A DNA stretch of 39,182 bases from Bacteroidia bacterium (GCA_022842625.1 JALHPG010000021.1:1-39182); one strand, 5' to 3'. Numbered from the stretch's first letter, positions 24,559 to 33,216 are shown. Notes: generated from the letters alone by a model not told the origin. Program-made: numbers and translations.

Positions 24559-26460
24559 TTAATGCTGAATAATTATTTTTTGTTGCTGCACCAACTGATC
24601 GTTAACTTTTAATATTAAAAAATAAATGCCGGTACTTAAATTTTCAGTGGTTATTTGTGTGAAGTTCTCAATTTTTCCATCAGAAATTTTTTGTCCTAAA
24701 GAATTAATAATAGTGTAGGTTGCCTTTTCGATCTGCGATGGCGATTGAATGATAAACTGATCAGATGCCGGATTTGGATATACTGTAAATAAATTTGTTT
24801 TTAAAGTGGGGTTTTCTTTAACACTTAGGGGCAGCTCTGTTCCAAAAACTGGTCTCATCATAATTGAGCCGTAAATAGATGATTGCGTCCAACCATTACC
24901 CGAATCGTAATATAAATTACTAGAGTGATTAATATTTTTATCAAATCCAACCACAATTCCTGTTGCAACCTTTTGTTGGAAGCCGATATAATAATTGCCC
25001 GGTGGCAATATTAATTCATTTGTGAGTTGAAATTCTGAAAATTTATTGAAGGTGCCGTTAGGGAAGTAGTTTACGTATCTGGTAACAGGGTCTATATATA
25101 CCGTGCTAGAGCTTGGGCCGGATGGGCCGCCTTGCCATACAACTATATCAAACCCGTAAGTTTGTGAAAGGTTAAGTGAACCGGCAGGCTCAAAATAGAT
25201 TCTAACCGATTTTAGTGTATCTGTAACACGGGTAGTGTACTTTGCTGCTATTTTTCCTCCGGCTCCATTAATATAATAACCGCCTTCGGCACTTCCATCA
25301 TCAAATGCATAGTAGTTGCTAAAGTTTTGTTGTTGGATAACGGTATCATTTCTCTGAATATCATCAACAGTTGTTTTAAAAAGTATATGTTGAATTTTAT
25401 AGCCAACAGCACTCGTTAAAAAAGGAAATTTGTATTTTATTCTTGGATTTGAAACTACTGTGTCTTTAAGCCAGCCTTTATATTTAAAAATTCCGGTCAC
25501 ATTTACTGCGCCACTGGTGTAACCATGTACTAATGTGTTGCTGCCGTTTCTAAAGTTGGCAGTGTAGGTTAATTGACTACCGGTAATGCCATTGTTGCGA
25601 ATAAAAACGCTATTCTTAGCTACCATGTCATTTGTGTCGTATTGTCGCCAAGGCATGGCCGAATAATTTTTAAGGTAGGGAGTGGGGATGTAGCCAAACG
25701 CAAAATCAATATTTGTAGTATCCTTGATCATACCACGGTTAATATTCATATAAACATAATCAAGATGCCAGTGATCAAAATCGCCGGCAGTAGTTGCTTT
25801 GTTTCTAAATCGAAATTTAAAACCGTCGTGCAAATAAGAGGTATCGCTTACCCAAACAAAACCGCGTTTAAACATGGTATCATTTGTATTTGGATTTGTA
25901 TTTCCTCTTTGATACCAAACCTTTGTAGACCATGTTGCTTGCTTTGGTTTCCAATAGTCTAATAATAGAGTGTCTGTTAGTTCCGGCGTATCTCCATTAC
26001 CGCGAGCTTGATAATAAAAAGTAAGCGCGATACTATCGGAAGGAACGCGAAGGTTTAAATTAATTGGTTTAGAAGTTAAAGTATCTGCGGGTAAAGAGGA
26101 AGACATGTTGACAAGATTTGGTGTGTAAGGATAACCACGCCTGTTCAATCCGTCAAAAGTGGCTACGCCAATGCTCCAGGGGGCAATAGCAAATCCCGAG
26201 TTCACGTAGGTTGAAGAATCGCTCCACAAATTTTGGTTTGGGTAAGCTTGTGTTGATGAATAAGAAAAATCATCTGAAAAAGGAAGAGAAAGAGATGCGG
26301 CTCTATTGTAATTATTAGAATTATTTTGTTTATCGGCAACCGGCTTTAGATCGCCATACAAATAATTAATGTTTGAACTTAGCGGTTTTACTCCCTCTTG
26401 GGCAAAGGCTGAAACCGAAAACAGAACTAAAAAAAAACTATGTATTATATGTTTTGCCAT
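24559..26460 (-). CDS. T9SS type A sorting-domain secreted protein
   Basis: A 633-residue secreted protein with a signal peptide (hydrophobic SFFLVLFSVSAFAQ) and a C-terminal T9SS domain of the type A kind: VYPNPASDQFIIQSPSQ, then ATYTIINSLGQKISDGK and STGIYFLILKVNDQLV (about 555-633). The body is beta-rich: an N-terminal module beginning LPFSDDFSYSS, a jelly-roll-like stretch with DFDHWHLDYVYMNINR, then FDDGSAEGGYYI and VWQGGPSG segments. No catalytic motif is recognisable, so its job is unknown. It lies between the PASTA gene (5 bases) and the rluD-type gene (5 bases), forming a tight operon with two cytosolic/envelope housekeeping genes. Confidence 0.88.
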   Translation of the reverse strand: MAKHIIHSFFLVLFSVSAFAQEGVKPLSSNINYLYGDLKPVADKQNNSNNYNRAASLSLPFSDDFSYSSTQAYPNQNLWSDSSTYVNSGFAIAPWSIGVATFDGLNRRGYPYTPNLVNMSSSLPADTLTSKPINLNLRVPSDSIALTFYYQARGNGDTPELTDTLLLDYWKPKQATWSTKVWYQRGNTNPNTNDTMFKRGFVWVSDTSYLHDGFKFRFRNKATTAGDFDHWHLDYVYMNINRGMIKDTTNIDFAFGYIPTPYLKNYSAMPWRQYDTNDMVAKNSVFIRNNGITGSQLTYTANFRNGSNTLVHGYTSGAVNVTGIFKYKGWLKDTVVSNPRIKYKFPFLTSAVGYKIQHILFKTTVDDIQRNDTVIQQQNFSNYYAFDDGSAEGGYYINGAGGKIAAKYTTRVTDTLKSVRIYFEPAGSLNLSQTYGFDIVVWQGGPSGPSSSTVYIDPVTRYVNYFPNGTFNKFSEFQLTNELILPPGNYYIGFQQKVATGIVVGFDKNINHSSNLYYDSGNGWTQSSIYGSIMMRPVFGTELPLSVKENPTLKTNLFTVYPNPASDQFIIQSPSQIEKATYTIINSLGQKISDGKIENFTQITTENLSTGIYFLILKVNDQLVQQQKIIIQH

Positions 26461-26465
26461 TTTTT

Positions 26466-27083
26466 TTATTCAGGTTCGTTATTAAAATTTGGGTCTGTAG
26501 TATTAGCACTATCTGCTGAGTTAGAGTTGTAATTATTATCTTTAACTCCAACTACAAGGTCAATTACACTTCCTTTTTTTACTCCGGTACCAGGCTCTAT
26601 ATTCTTGCCCTTTATACTTTGCGCCATAATGCAGCCATTACAATCTGCCTGTTTTTCAACTACCTTTCCAACTTTTAGGCCATATGTTTGTATAATAAGC
26701 CTAGCCTGTCTTTCGCTTCGATCTATTAATTTAGGCATTTGAATTTGAGGTGCAACCATGCCAGTAACGTATAAATAGATGGTTCTATTGTGTTTAACCT
26801 GACTTTTCGCTTCCGGTTCTTGTCTTATTACTATTCCGGATTTCTCTTTTGGGTCGTAAATACTATCAATTATCTGAAAAGAAACTTCTTTGTTTGCGGT
26901 AAAAGATTTTAAATTAGCTGTTTGCTGGCCTTTAAAATCAGGCACTTCAACAAAATCGCCATGATTTGTATAGGAGCCAAGGTATTTGATCAAACAAAAA
27001 AATACTAAAAAAATTGTGGCAAGTATTATTCCTAAATGAATTAAAAATTGTTTAGATTTTATAAAAGAAAAAAAGCCGTTCAT
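26466..27083 (-). CDS. Standalone PASTA-domain membrane protein
   Basis: A 205-residue protein with one N-terminal transmembrane helix (about 13-34) and two PASTA-like repeats: VEVPDFKGQQTANL (about 46-108) and MPKLIDRSERQARLIIQTYGLKVGKVV (split here: MPKLIDRSERQARL, then IIQTYGLKVGK; about 116-182). PASTA modules bind peptidoglycan or beta-lactam-like ligands, and are often attached to Ser/Thr kinases or class B PBPs; here no kinase or transpeptidase is present, so the module stands alone on the periplasmic face. A CxxC pair (Cys148, Cys151, in DCNGC) lies in the second repeat. The C-terminus is a Ser/Asn/Asp-rich tail. It heads the operon with the T9SS cargo and the rluD-type gene. TACCTTTA (27091-27098, minus) is a weak -7 candidate. 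Confidence 0.85.
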   Translation of the reverse strand: MNGFFSFIKSKQFLIHLGIILATIFLVFFCLIKYLGSYTNHGDFVEVPDFKGQQTANLKSFTANKEVSFQIIDSIYDPKEKSGIVIRQEPEAKSQVKHNRTIYLYVTGMVAPQIQMPKLIDRSERQARLIIQTYGLKVGKVVEKQADCNGCIMAQSIKGKNIEPGTGVKKGSVIDLVVGVKDNNYNSNSADSANTTDPNFNNEPE

Positions 27084-27126
27084 ATCGAAATAAAGGTAAT
27101 TAATTTTTGGAAATTACAGGCTAGAA

Positions 27127-27552
27127 TTAAGCGTTTTCATGATTGGGCTCATGAATAAAAATTTTAAAGGCAACTACCACAAGAGCGCCAATAGTTTGCT
27201 CGGCCATTTGCCATGCGCAATCAACCATTAAGTGATTAAGACTTAAATGTTTAGTTAACGATATGTTTATAATAGTAGAGATCATAAATAACGAAAACCC
27301 TGCAATTACTCCACAAACCAAGCCTCTTGTGATAAAGTTTCTGATTTTTTTTAAAGGTTGCGATTCGTATAAGAAATAAATTCCGGCTCCAAAAATGAGG
27401 TAGGTTATTGCTGCGAATGTTACAAACCAAACAATAGGAAAGTTGATGCGTTTAAAGTCGTTCAAAAAATAACCATGCCACACATAAAAAAGTGTGAACA
27501 TAACAACCGCAGACAAAATCCACGATATAAAAAATCTAAAATTGAAAGTCAT
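27127..27552 (-). CDS. Small four-helix membrane protein, function unknown
   Basis: A 141-residue protein with four transmembrane segments (beginning FFISWILSAVVMFTLFYVW, IVWFVTFAAITYLIFGAGIY, GLVCGVIAGFSLFMISTII and the C-terminal QTIGALVVVAFKIFI). The loops hold a WHGYF and a conserved-looking DCAWQMAEQ. I do not recognise a family. The frame could extend upstream to 27618, but the region 27553-27618 contains this gene's own promoter (TACCTTTG at 27563-27570), so the ATG at 27552 is the correct start. The resulting leader is under about ten bases. It is divergent from the lipoprotein gene and 43 bases upstream of the PASTA gene on the same strand, which probably has a separate promoter. Confidence 0.7.
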   Translation of the reverse strand: MTFNFRFFISWILSAVVMFTLFYVWHGYFLNDFKRINFPIVWFVTFAAITYLIFGAGIYFLYESQPLKKIRNFITRGLVCGVIAGFSLFMISTIINISLTKHLSLNHLMVDCAWQMAEQTIGALVVVAFKIFIHEPNHENA

Positions 27553-27562
27553 TTTTGCTAAA

Positions 27563-27596
27563 CAAAGGTAATCAAATAATGGTCGATTTTCACAAA
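27563..27596 (-). promoter_or_regulatory. Promoter (-33 TTTG, -7 TACCTTTG) of the small membrane protein
   Basis: On the minus strand, TTTG (27593-27596), a 22-base spacer and TACCTTTG (27563-27570) match the Bacteroidota consensus. The -7 box ends 10 bases before the ATG at 27552, implying a very short leader and deciding that start codon. Confidence 0.65.
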
Positions 27597-27628
27597 AACA
27601 AACATTTTTAAGGCTCAAATAAATGCTA

Positions 27629-27636
27629 TATATTTG
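27629..27636 (+). promoter_or_regulatory. -7 element TATATTTG of the lipoprotein/barrel operon
   Basis: TATATTTG fits TAnnTTTG exactly. Its final G is also the first base of an in-frame GTG, which rules that GTG out as start. The following ATG at 27642 begins 5 bases after the box, close to the expected first transcribed base. The -33 position carries only a partial match (TTTA, 27607-27610). Confidence 0.6.
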
Positions 27637-27641
27637 TGTTA

Positions 27642-29231
27642 ATGGGGTTTTTTAGAAAATTTAGTCTTTTTTTTATTGCACTAGTTGTTTTTTGCAGTTG
27701 CCGTAAGCCTACGGCCACAAATTGGGATGTTGATGTGGTTTTTCCGGTGGTCAAAAGCTCATTAAATATAAAAAATTTTATTGGCGATAGTATTTTTTCT
27801 GCAGATAATACAGGTTTATTGCACCTAAAAGTATCGCGAGAAATTACCGCCATTAAGTTAGATTCCTTATTAAAACTGCCTGATACAACCATTGTTAACA
27901 CATTTACCGTACCTGCGGTTTTTCCAACAACTTTAACCCCAGGGCAATCACTTACTTTTTTTCCGGCATCCGAATTAAATTTTAATATTTCTAATGGTGT
28001 GGCATTAAAAAAACTTGACATTAGAAGTGGAATCTTATCTGTAAAATTCACCAATGACCTAGTAGAACCTTTGGATCTTTTGTATATTATACCTAGTGCC
28101 GTAAAAAACGGGCAGCCTTTAACTATTTATGAAACCGTGCCTCCAAACAATGTTCCACTTTTTAAAACTTATAATTTAGAAGGATATACCTTAAATATGC
28201 GGGGAATTAATGGTAATAAATACAATACCATTGTTCAGGCATACACTGTTAACGTAAATCCTGGTGCAAATCCTGTAGCCGTTAGTTTTGGCCAAGGAGC
28301 AAAAACAACATTAACCTATTCAGATATTATACCGAGTTACGTTGAAGGTTATTTTGGTCAACAAACGGTTGCTATACCTCTTGATACAACTAAACTCGAC
28401 ATCTTTAATAATTTTCAGGCTTCAAATTTTATGTTGAATGGCGCTACCTTAAATTTTAAAATTTTAAATGAATTTGGAGCAGAGTTTTCAAGCAGTCTTT
28501 TTAACGTTAAGGCTATTAATTCTTCTAACTCAAATACAGTTGCGCTTACCAGTGGTTTACTCTCTAATATTAATATTAATGCAGCTTCAAAATCGGGGCT
28601 AACAGTTTTTCCGAGTGTAAAAACGGTTTCGTTAAACGGAACAAATAGTAATATTGCTCCTTTCTTATCTAATTTGCCTGATAAACTTACCTATCAAGGA
28701 AATATTAATGTTAATCCATTAGGTAATATATCCGGTTATAACGATTTTGCTTTTTATAATACCGGCATCAGAGTATTGGCAGATATTGATATTCCGTTGA
28801 GGTTTAATGCAAATTATTTTAAATTTATTTCAAATTCAACTGTAGATTTTTCTAACGTAAAACAATTAGAGAATGTAAATTTTGGAAATTTTGTAGTATC
28901 TGCCACTAATGGATATCCGTTTCGTGCACAATTGCAGGCTTATTTATTAAACGAACAAAATACCATTATCGATTCGTTATTTATTCCGGGAAGTAATTTT
29001 ATGGAGCGCGGAGTGGTTGATGCGCAAAATATTGTTATTTCTCCAACGCAATCAAAACTAAGCGTGCCGGTATCTCAAGTAAGAATAGAAAATTTACGAA
29101 AAGCAAAAACCATACGTTTAGTTACGTATTTTGTTATGCCAACCAACCCTCCGGATATTAAAATTTATGAAAGTTATAAATTTGATGTAAGTATTATTGC
29201 CGAATTAAACTATAACGTAAAACGAAATTAA
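27642..29231 (+). CDS. Lipoprotein of unknown function, partner of the downstream barrel protein
   Basis: A 529-residue protein with a lipoprotein signal peptide (MGFFRKFSLFFIALVVFCSC, lipidated Cys20). The mature N-terminus RKPTATNWDVDVVFPVVKSS has a K-P-T...W-D-V-D pattern that I have seen in other uncharacterised Bacteroidota lipoproteins. The rest is beta-rich and Asn/Ser/Thr-rich with repeated short strands (for example LDIFNNFQASNFMLNGATLN), and shows no catalytic motif. It is probably anchored in the outer membrane. The ATG at 27642 is preferred over a GTG at 27636 that overlaps the -7 box. The TAA stop overlaps the ATG of the next gene by one base, so the two are translationally coupled and probably work together. 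Confidence 0.78.
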   Translation: MGFFRKFSLFFIALVVFCSCRKPTATNWDVDVVFPVVKSSLNIKNFIGDSIFSADNTGLLHLKVSREITAIKLDSLLKLPDTTIVNTFTVPAVFPTTLTPGQSLTFFPASELNFNISNGVALKKLDIRSGILSVKFTNDLVEPLDLLYIIPSAVKNGQPLTIYETVPPNNVPLFKTYNLEGYTLNMRGINGNKYNTIVQAYTVNVNPGANPVAVSFGQGAKTTLTYSDIIPSYVEGYFGQQTVAIPLDTTKLDIFNNFQASNFMLNGATLNFKILNEFGAEFSSSLFNVKAINSSNSNTVALTSGLLSNININAASKSGLTVFPSVKTVSLNGTNSNIAPFLSNLPDKLTYQGNINVNPLGNISGYNDFAFYNTGIRVLADIDIPLRFNANYFKFISNSTVDFSNVKQLENVNFGNFVVSATNGYPFRAQLQAYLLNEQNTIIDSLFIPGSNFMERGVVDAQNIVISPTQSKLSVPVSQVRIENLRKAKTIRLVTYFVMPTNPPDIKIYESYKFDVSIIAELNYNVKRN

Positions 29232-30481
29232 TGACCGGGAATAAAAGTTACATAACCTTGTTTTTATTTTTATTTTATTTTGTTTTACAAGCACAATACA
29301 ATACTGATTTTATTAATTACGAAAATGTAAAAAGAAGTGTTTCTGTTAATTTAGATTATGACGCCGGAAGTAATGGTATGAGTGCGCGCTTTACCAATAG
29401 GCTACTTTGGGGTGGTAAAATTGATAATGATCTAAAAAAAGAATCGTCAAAACACTTGCGGTCAAAAAACAATTTCGGAATTAATTTAAATTACGATGTA
29501 AGCGCTTTTATTAGGGGTAATAGTAAATTTGATTTTTTAATTGGTTTTAAGAATCAAGAAGTGCTTAATGCTACTTACTCAAAAGATTTTTTTAATTTGA
29601 TGTTTTACGGAAATGATTCTTACAGAGGGGCCACTGCCAATTTAGAGAATTGTAATATAAACGCACTCAGGTTTCAGGAAGTTAAATTTGGTGCCATCAT
29701 GCATAAGGTTGATTCTGTTGGTAAGATCGGTGTATCGGTTTCGTTCTTAAAAGGCGAACAATTATTTTATTTAAAAACAAATAAAAATTCAAGTTTATAT
29801 ACCTCTGCCGATGGCAGTGAGTTAGTGCTTAACTCTAATTTTAATTTAGCAATAAGCGATACAAATAATAAACGTCTAACTAGTTTTAACGGAATAGGGG
29901 CAAGTGCAGATATATTTTTTGAAACACCGTATAAAAGTACTGTTGGAAAGCGAAGTGTTTTATTGGTAAACGCCAACAATATTGGGTTTATTCATTGGCG
30001 TAATAATAGTGTGCAATACAGTAGCGATTCTAGTTTGCGTTTTAGTGGTTATCAAGTAAACAACATTATTGATTTAAAAGATTCTACCCTAAGTAAACTT
30101 AATAGAGATAGTATATTGCGAGGTTTAACAAACGCCCGTAGAGAAAATTTTAACACCAATATTCCTACCAATTTGGTTATCATAAATAAAATTTATTTTG
30201 GTAAAGAATTGTTTTGTTTGCAAACAGGCTTTAGATATATTTTTAATGCTAATTATAAGCCTTATGTTTTTATTGAACCGGAGTATCGTGTAAAAAATGT
30301 CACTTTTGGTTTACATACCGGTTATGGCGGCTACGTAAGATTAAATGTTGGCGCATCAGTTACTTGGAATTGTCAAAACTGGTTTTTACGAATTGGCAGT
30401 AATAGTTTACAGGGTTATGTAGTTCCTAAAAGCGCTTCGGGGCAAGGTTTGTTTTTTAGTTTAGCCAAAAAATTTAAATAG
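29231..30481 (+). CDS. Probable outer-membrane beta-barrel protein (DUF5723-like)
   Basis: A 416-residue protein with a signal peptide (SYITLFLFLFYFVLQAQ). The mature part alternates amphipathic strands with short polar turns, such as RSVSVNLDYDAGSNGMSARF, KNNFGINLNYDVSAFIR and FGLHTGYGGYVRLNVGASVT, and ends in a strand LFFSLAKKFK with an aromatic residue near the terminus, typical of outer-membrane barrels. The overall style matches DUF5723-type barrels of Bacteroidota, which I infer rather than prove. Its ATG overlaps the lipoprotein stop codon by one base, so the lipoprotein may be a surface or periplasmic partner of the barrel. A hairpin 5 bases downstream may end the transcript. Confidence 0.72.
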   Translation: MTGNKSYITLFLFLFYFVLQAQYNTDFINYENVKRSVSVNLDYDAGSNGMSARFTNRLLWGGKIDNDLKKESSKHLRSKNNFGINLNYDVSAFIRGNSKFDFLIGFKNQEVLNATYSKDFFNLMFYGNDSYRGATANLENCNINALRFQEVKFGAIMHKVDSVGKIGVSVSFLKGEQLFYLKTNKNSSLYTSADGSELVLNSNFNLAISDTNNKRLTSFNGIGASADIFFETPYKSTVGKRSVLLVNANNIGFIHWRNNSVQYSSDSSLRFSGYQVNNIIDLKDSTLSKLNRDSILRGLTNARRENFNTNIPTNLVIINKIYFGKELFCLQTGFRYIFNANYKPYVFIEPEYRVKNVTFGLHTGYGGYVRLNVGASVTWNCQNWFLRIGSNSLQGYVVPKSASGQGLFFSLAKKFK

Positions 30482-30485
30482 GTTT

Positions 30486-30524
30486 TTAGCCTACCCAACC
30501 GTTGTTTAAAAAGCGGTAGGCTAA
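30486..30524. terminator. Inverted repeat between convergent genes, possible terminator
   Basis: TTAGCCTACC (30486-30495) is the exact reverse complement of GGTAGGCTAA (30515-30524), with a 19-base loop. It overlaps the last 13 codons and stop of the opposing glycosyltransferase gene and follows the barrel gene stop by 4 bases. The T-tract after it on the plus strand (TTTAATTATT) is weak, so terminator function is uncertain. Confidence 0.4.
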
Positions 30525-31712
30525 TTTAATTATTCCAATAGAATTTAAAGATATTAAACCGAATAGGCTTATCGTTGAGATGACTTTATTTGGATGTTTA
30601 GTTAATAGGATAGAAATAAAATACAAACTAACTATTGAAAACATTAATAAATTATGTATGTGGTTATAACTGCCAAATAATAACCAAAAAACCTCAGATA
30701 CAAAAAAAGTCAACCAAACATGTTTCCACTTGAATTGGTATTCTTTAAAAAAATAGTGAAGGGATACCATAATGAATGGCGTGGCATAAATAAAACGGTT
30801 TAAGCTGTATAAATTGCCATCGCGATAGGCTAAAATAAGCAATGATGTACCGGTAATATATGACATGGAAAAAATAAGATCTTTAGAAAAGGGTATTCTG
30901 TTTTTTAATTTTTCAAAAAATAAATACACTAAAAATACACCGCAAAAAAGTGATATCGCTAAAGCGCTACCGTCAAAACGATTAGAGGCGTCGCCTCCCC
31001 AACTTGTTAATGGAAATTGAGGAACGTGCAAATAATTTTTCCAGAGTTTTTGAGCATCAAAAAAGACAAACCATTTATTTGTGTAAACATAATGAACTAT
31101 GGTTGTCAACAGGAGCCCGGCGATCAAAACTAAAATTGGTAAGATGCTTTTTGTTAAACCCTGTTTAAAATAATGTTCAGTAAAAATGTAAGAAATTAAA
31201 ATTGCAGGAATAAAAACAAACGTAGTTGGGCGAATTAAGCTGCCTAGTAATAATGCTAATAGTATTAAATTTAATTTATTTTTATTTAAGCCTACAGTTA
31301 ATAAAGTGCCTGTGGCAAAAAACAAGGCTTCGGTATAGGGCACAAACATAAACATAAGGGAGGGAATGGAAAGTAAAAATAATTGCCTTTTCCATTCAAT
31401 ATTGTAGAGCATGGCAATTGAACTAATACTGAAAATAAAAATAACTGCGTTTACAATTGAAATGCCAATTGCGGATGTGTTTAAAATTTTCCATAAATAA
31501 GGGAAGCCCGGAAAGAAAGCGCAGAGCCAGTTTTCATGATAGCCATTATTTTTTATGTCTAAATATAAATTGGCGTCAAAACGCAAAAAATTAGAATCAT
31601 TCAAAAAATGTAAGCTGTTTTTATTTATTAAATAAATAAAAAACACAAGTGCTAAAATAAAGTAGAAAGAAATACTTATGCATAAATGTTTTAGGTAAAT
31701 TTTTAAATCCAT
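30486..31712 (-). CDS. PIG-V-like polytopic mannosyltransferase
   Basis: A 408-residue protein with about ten transmembrane helices. The first periplasmic loop carries the PIG-V/GT76-like pattern FDANLYLDIKNNGYHENW (45-62) followed by AFFPGFPYLWKIL (65-77), corresponding to the family's WDxxxFxxIAxxGY...AFFPLFP motif. Such enzymes use polyprenyl-phosphate-linked mannose as donor on the outer face of the membrane. In Bacteroidota this would fit lipid- or protein-glycan assembly; the acceptor is unknown. It lies 4 bases downstream of a T9SS beta-propeller gene on the same strand, so the two are cotranscribed. Two more membrane glycosyltransferases follow within 5 kb. Confidence 0.78.
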   Translation of the reverse strand: MDLKIYLKHLCISISFYFILALVFFIYLINKNSLHFLNDSNFLRFDANLYLDIKNNGYHENWLCAFFPGFPYLWKILNTSAIGISIVNAVIFIFSISSIAMLYNIEWKRQLFLLSIPSLMFMFVPYTEALFFATGTLLTVGLNKNKLNLILLALLLGSLIRPTTFVFIPAILISYIFTEHYFKQGLTKSILPILVLIAGLLLTTIVHYVYTNKWFVFFDAQKLWKNYLHVPQFPLTSWGGDASNRFDGSALAISLFCGVFLVYLFFEKLKNRIPFSKDLIFSMSYITGTSLLILAYRDGNLYSLNRFIYATPFIMVSLHYFFKEYQFKWKHVWLTFFVSEVFWLLFGSYNHIHNLLMFSIVSLYFISILLTKHPNKVISTISLFGLISLNSIGIIKLAYRFLNNGWVG

Positions 31713-31716
31713 ATAA

Positions 31717-33216
31717 TTAATCAGCAGATAATTTGCCGGTGCTTATAACAAGAGAATTTATCTTTAGTTTGTAAAAATACACTCCGGCCTCTAAAGAATT
31801 TCTGTTAATAAGTATATGTTTGCCGGTTACTAAAATATTTTCTTCACTTACTAATTTTCCCTGCGAATCAAATAATTGGTAGTTTATTGTTTTACCATCT
31901 AGTTTATCGTCCTCAAACATGATCGTGGAGACCATGCTTATTGGATTGGGATGAACCGTGACTTTTTGCAAATTAATTTTATTTTCATTTAATCCAACCA
32001 TTGGAAGGTTGTCTTGAAATTCGTTAAGAAGAATAAAGTAATCATTTACCAGATCATTTTTATTAAAAACTACTAAATAAACATTTTCATCATTAGAGTT
32101 ATTTTGTATACCGTACGATTTTGTCCAACCAACAAAAGCATATCCTTTAGTAGTTCTAATTATTTCATGGGCTTCGTCATCGTTTACGCCTCCAAAATTT
32201 GCATTATTTAAATAGTTGAAACTTTGATCAAAACGAAAATATAAAGCCGATAAACCGCCAAGTCCGCCGGTTGCGGGAGATAATGTGTAAATGTTATTGT
32301 TATTTCCTTCAAGAATGCTTTCAAAATAAAAATTTTGATTTGTTGAAACAGAATTGATTGGATTAAAATTTGTTGTGTCTATCTTTCTTAAAATATAATA
32401 CGGATTAGAATTTGCAGTGCGTTTGCCACACAATAAAACATCTCCGGCATTGGTTAAATGGAGATCTTTATATTCATGATCCTCTGTAATTGCAAATGCA
32501 TAAAAATCTTGGTTTAAAATAGTACCGTTAAAATCAAGCTTATAAATGCTAGCATCGCTTTTATTATTTATCACATTAAATGTTTTTCCTACTACATAAA
32601 TGCGATTGTTTCTTTGTTCTACACCATAAAAAGCGTCATTGCCGGTTGTACCTATTTTTTTTGTCCATAAAGTATCACCAATAGCATTGGTTCTTATCAA
32701 ATAAGCATCTGTTCCGCCTTTTGAGTCTGAATAAGTCTCCCCGCACAAGATCAATCCACCGTCGGGCATTAAACATGAGTTATAAATAAAATCCCAATCG
32801 TTACCTCCATAATTTTTGGACCATTGCACATTACCCAGGTTGTCAGTTTTCACAAGGTATCCATCGTATCCGCTTTGCACATTCCAATTAGAAATGCCCG
32901 AAAAAAAATAGCCGCCATCATTGGCAATATCAACAGAATAAGCAATGTCATTATTACCCGAACCAATAGATTTACTCCATTGATGTAAGCCTAAACTATC
33001 AGTTTTAATGATATAGAAAGATGTATTGCCGTTGCCAAAACTACTGGATGTGCCGGCAATAATAAATCCTTTATCGCTTGTTTCTTTTAGGTCTTTTCCA
33101 ATATCTATGCTTGGGCCACCGTAACTATTTACCCAAGCTGTATCCCAATTGTTTGGGTTTTGGGCTGTTATAAGTATGCCTTCAAGTAAAAATAGGATTA
33201 TTAATAATTTCTTCAT
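31717..33216 (-). CDS. T9SS-exported beta-propeller protein
   Basis: A 499-residue protein with a signal peptide (LLIILFLLEGILITAQ). The body consists of about five to six blade-like repeats, each with a conserved core such as GGFILCGETYSD, DGGYFFSGISNW, GFIIAGTSSSFG and GYAFVGWTKSYG, followed by DAYLIRTNAIGDTLWTKKIG-type strands. This is the SBBP / delta-60-like propeller style of Bacteroidota and related secreted proteins. The C-terminus (about 415-499) is a T9SS type A domain: VTVHPNPISMVS, INYQLFDSQGKLVSEEN and EAGVYFYKLKINS. It may bind a surface ligand; none can be named. It is cotranscribed with the PIG-V-like gene 4 bases downstream. TATCTTTA (33252-33259, minus) is a weak -7 candidate. 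Confidence 0.87.
   Translation of the reverse strand: MKKLLIILFLLEGILITAQNPNNWDTAWVNSYGGPSIDIGKDLKETSDKGFIIAGTSSSFGNGNTSFYIIKTDSLGLHQWSKSIGSGNNDIAYSVDIANDGGYFFSGISNWNVQSGYDGYLVKTDNLGNVQWSKNYGGNDWDFIYNSCLMPDGGLILCGETYSDSKGGTDAYLIRTNAIGDTLWTKKIGTTGNDAFYGVEQRNNRIYVVGKTFNVINNKSDASIYKLDFNGTILNQDFYAFAITEDHEYKDLHLTNAGDVLLCGKRTANSNPYYILRKIDTTNFNPINSVSTNQNFYFESILEGNNNNIYTLSPATGGLGGLSALYFRFDQSFNYLNNANFGGVNDDEAHEIIRTTKGYAFVGWTKSYGIQNNSNDENVYLVVFNKNDLVNDYFILLNEFQDNLPMVGLNENKINLQKVTVHPNPISMVSTIMFEDDKLDGKTINYQLFDSQGKLVSEENILVTGKHILINRNSLEAGVYFYKLKINSLVISTGKLSAD

Noticed and set aside
25573..25962. 129-codon frame antisense to the T9SS gene at 24559-26460
   Set aside because: Shadow of the real gene in low-complexity beta-rich coding sequence; no family motif.
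27553..27618. Longer start for the small membrane protein (22 extra residues)
   Set aside because: The interval contains the promoter of the gene itself (27563-27596), so it cannot be translated from that transcript.
27626..28054. 142-codon frame antisense to the lipoprotein gene
   Set aside because: It lies inside a better-supported gene with lipobox and promoter; no motif, signal or promoter of its own.
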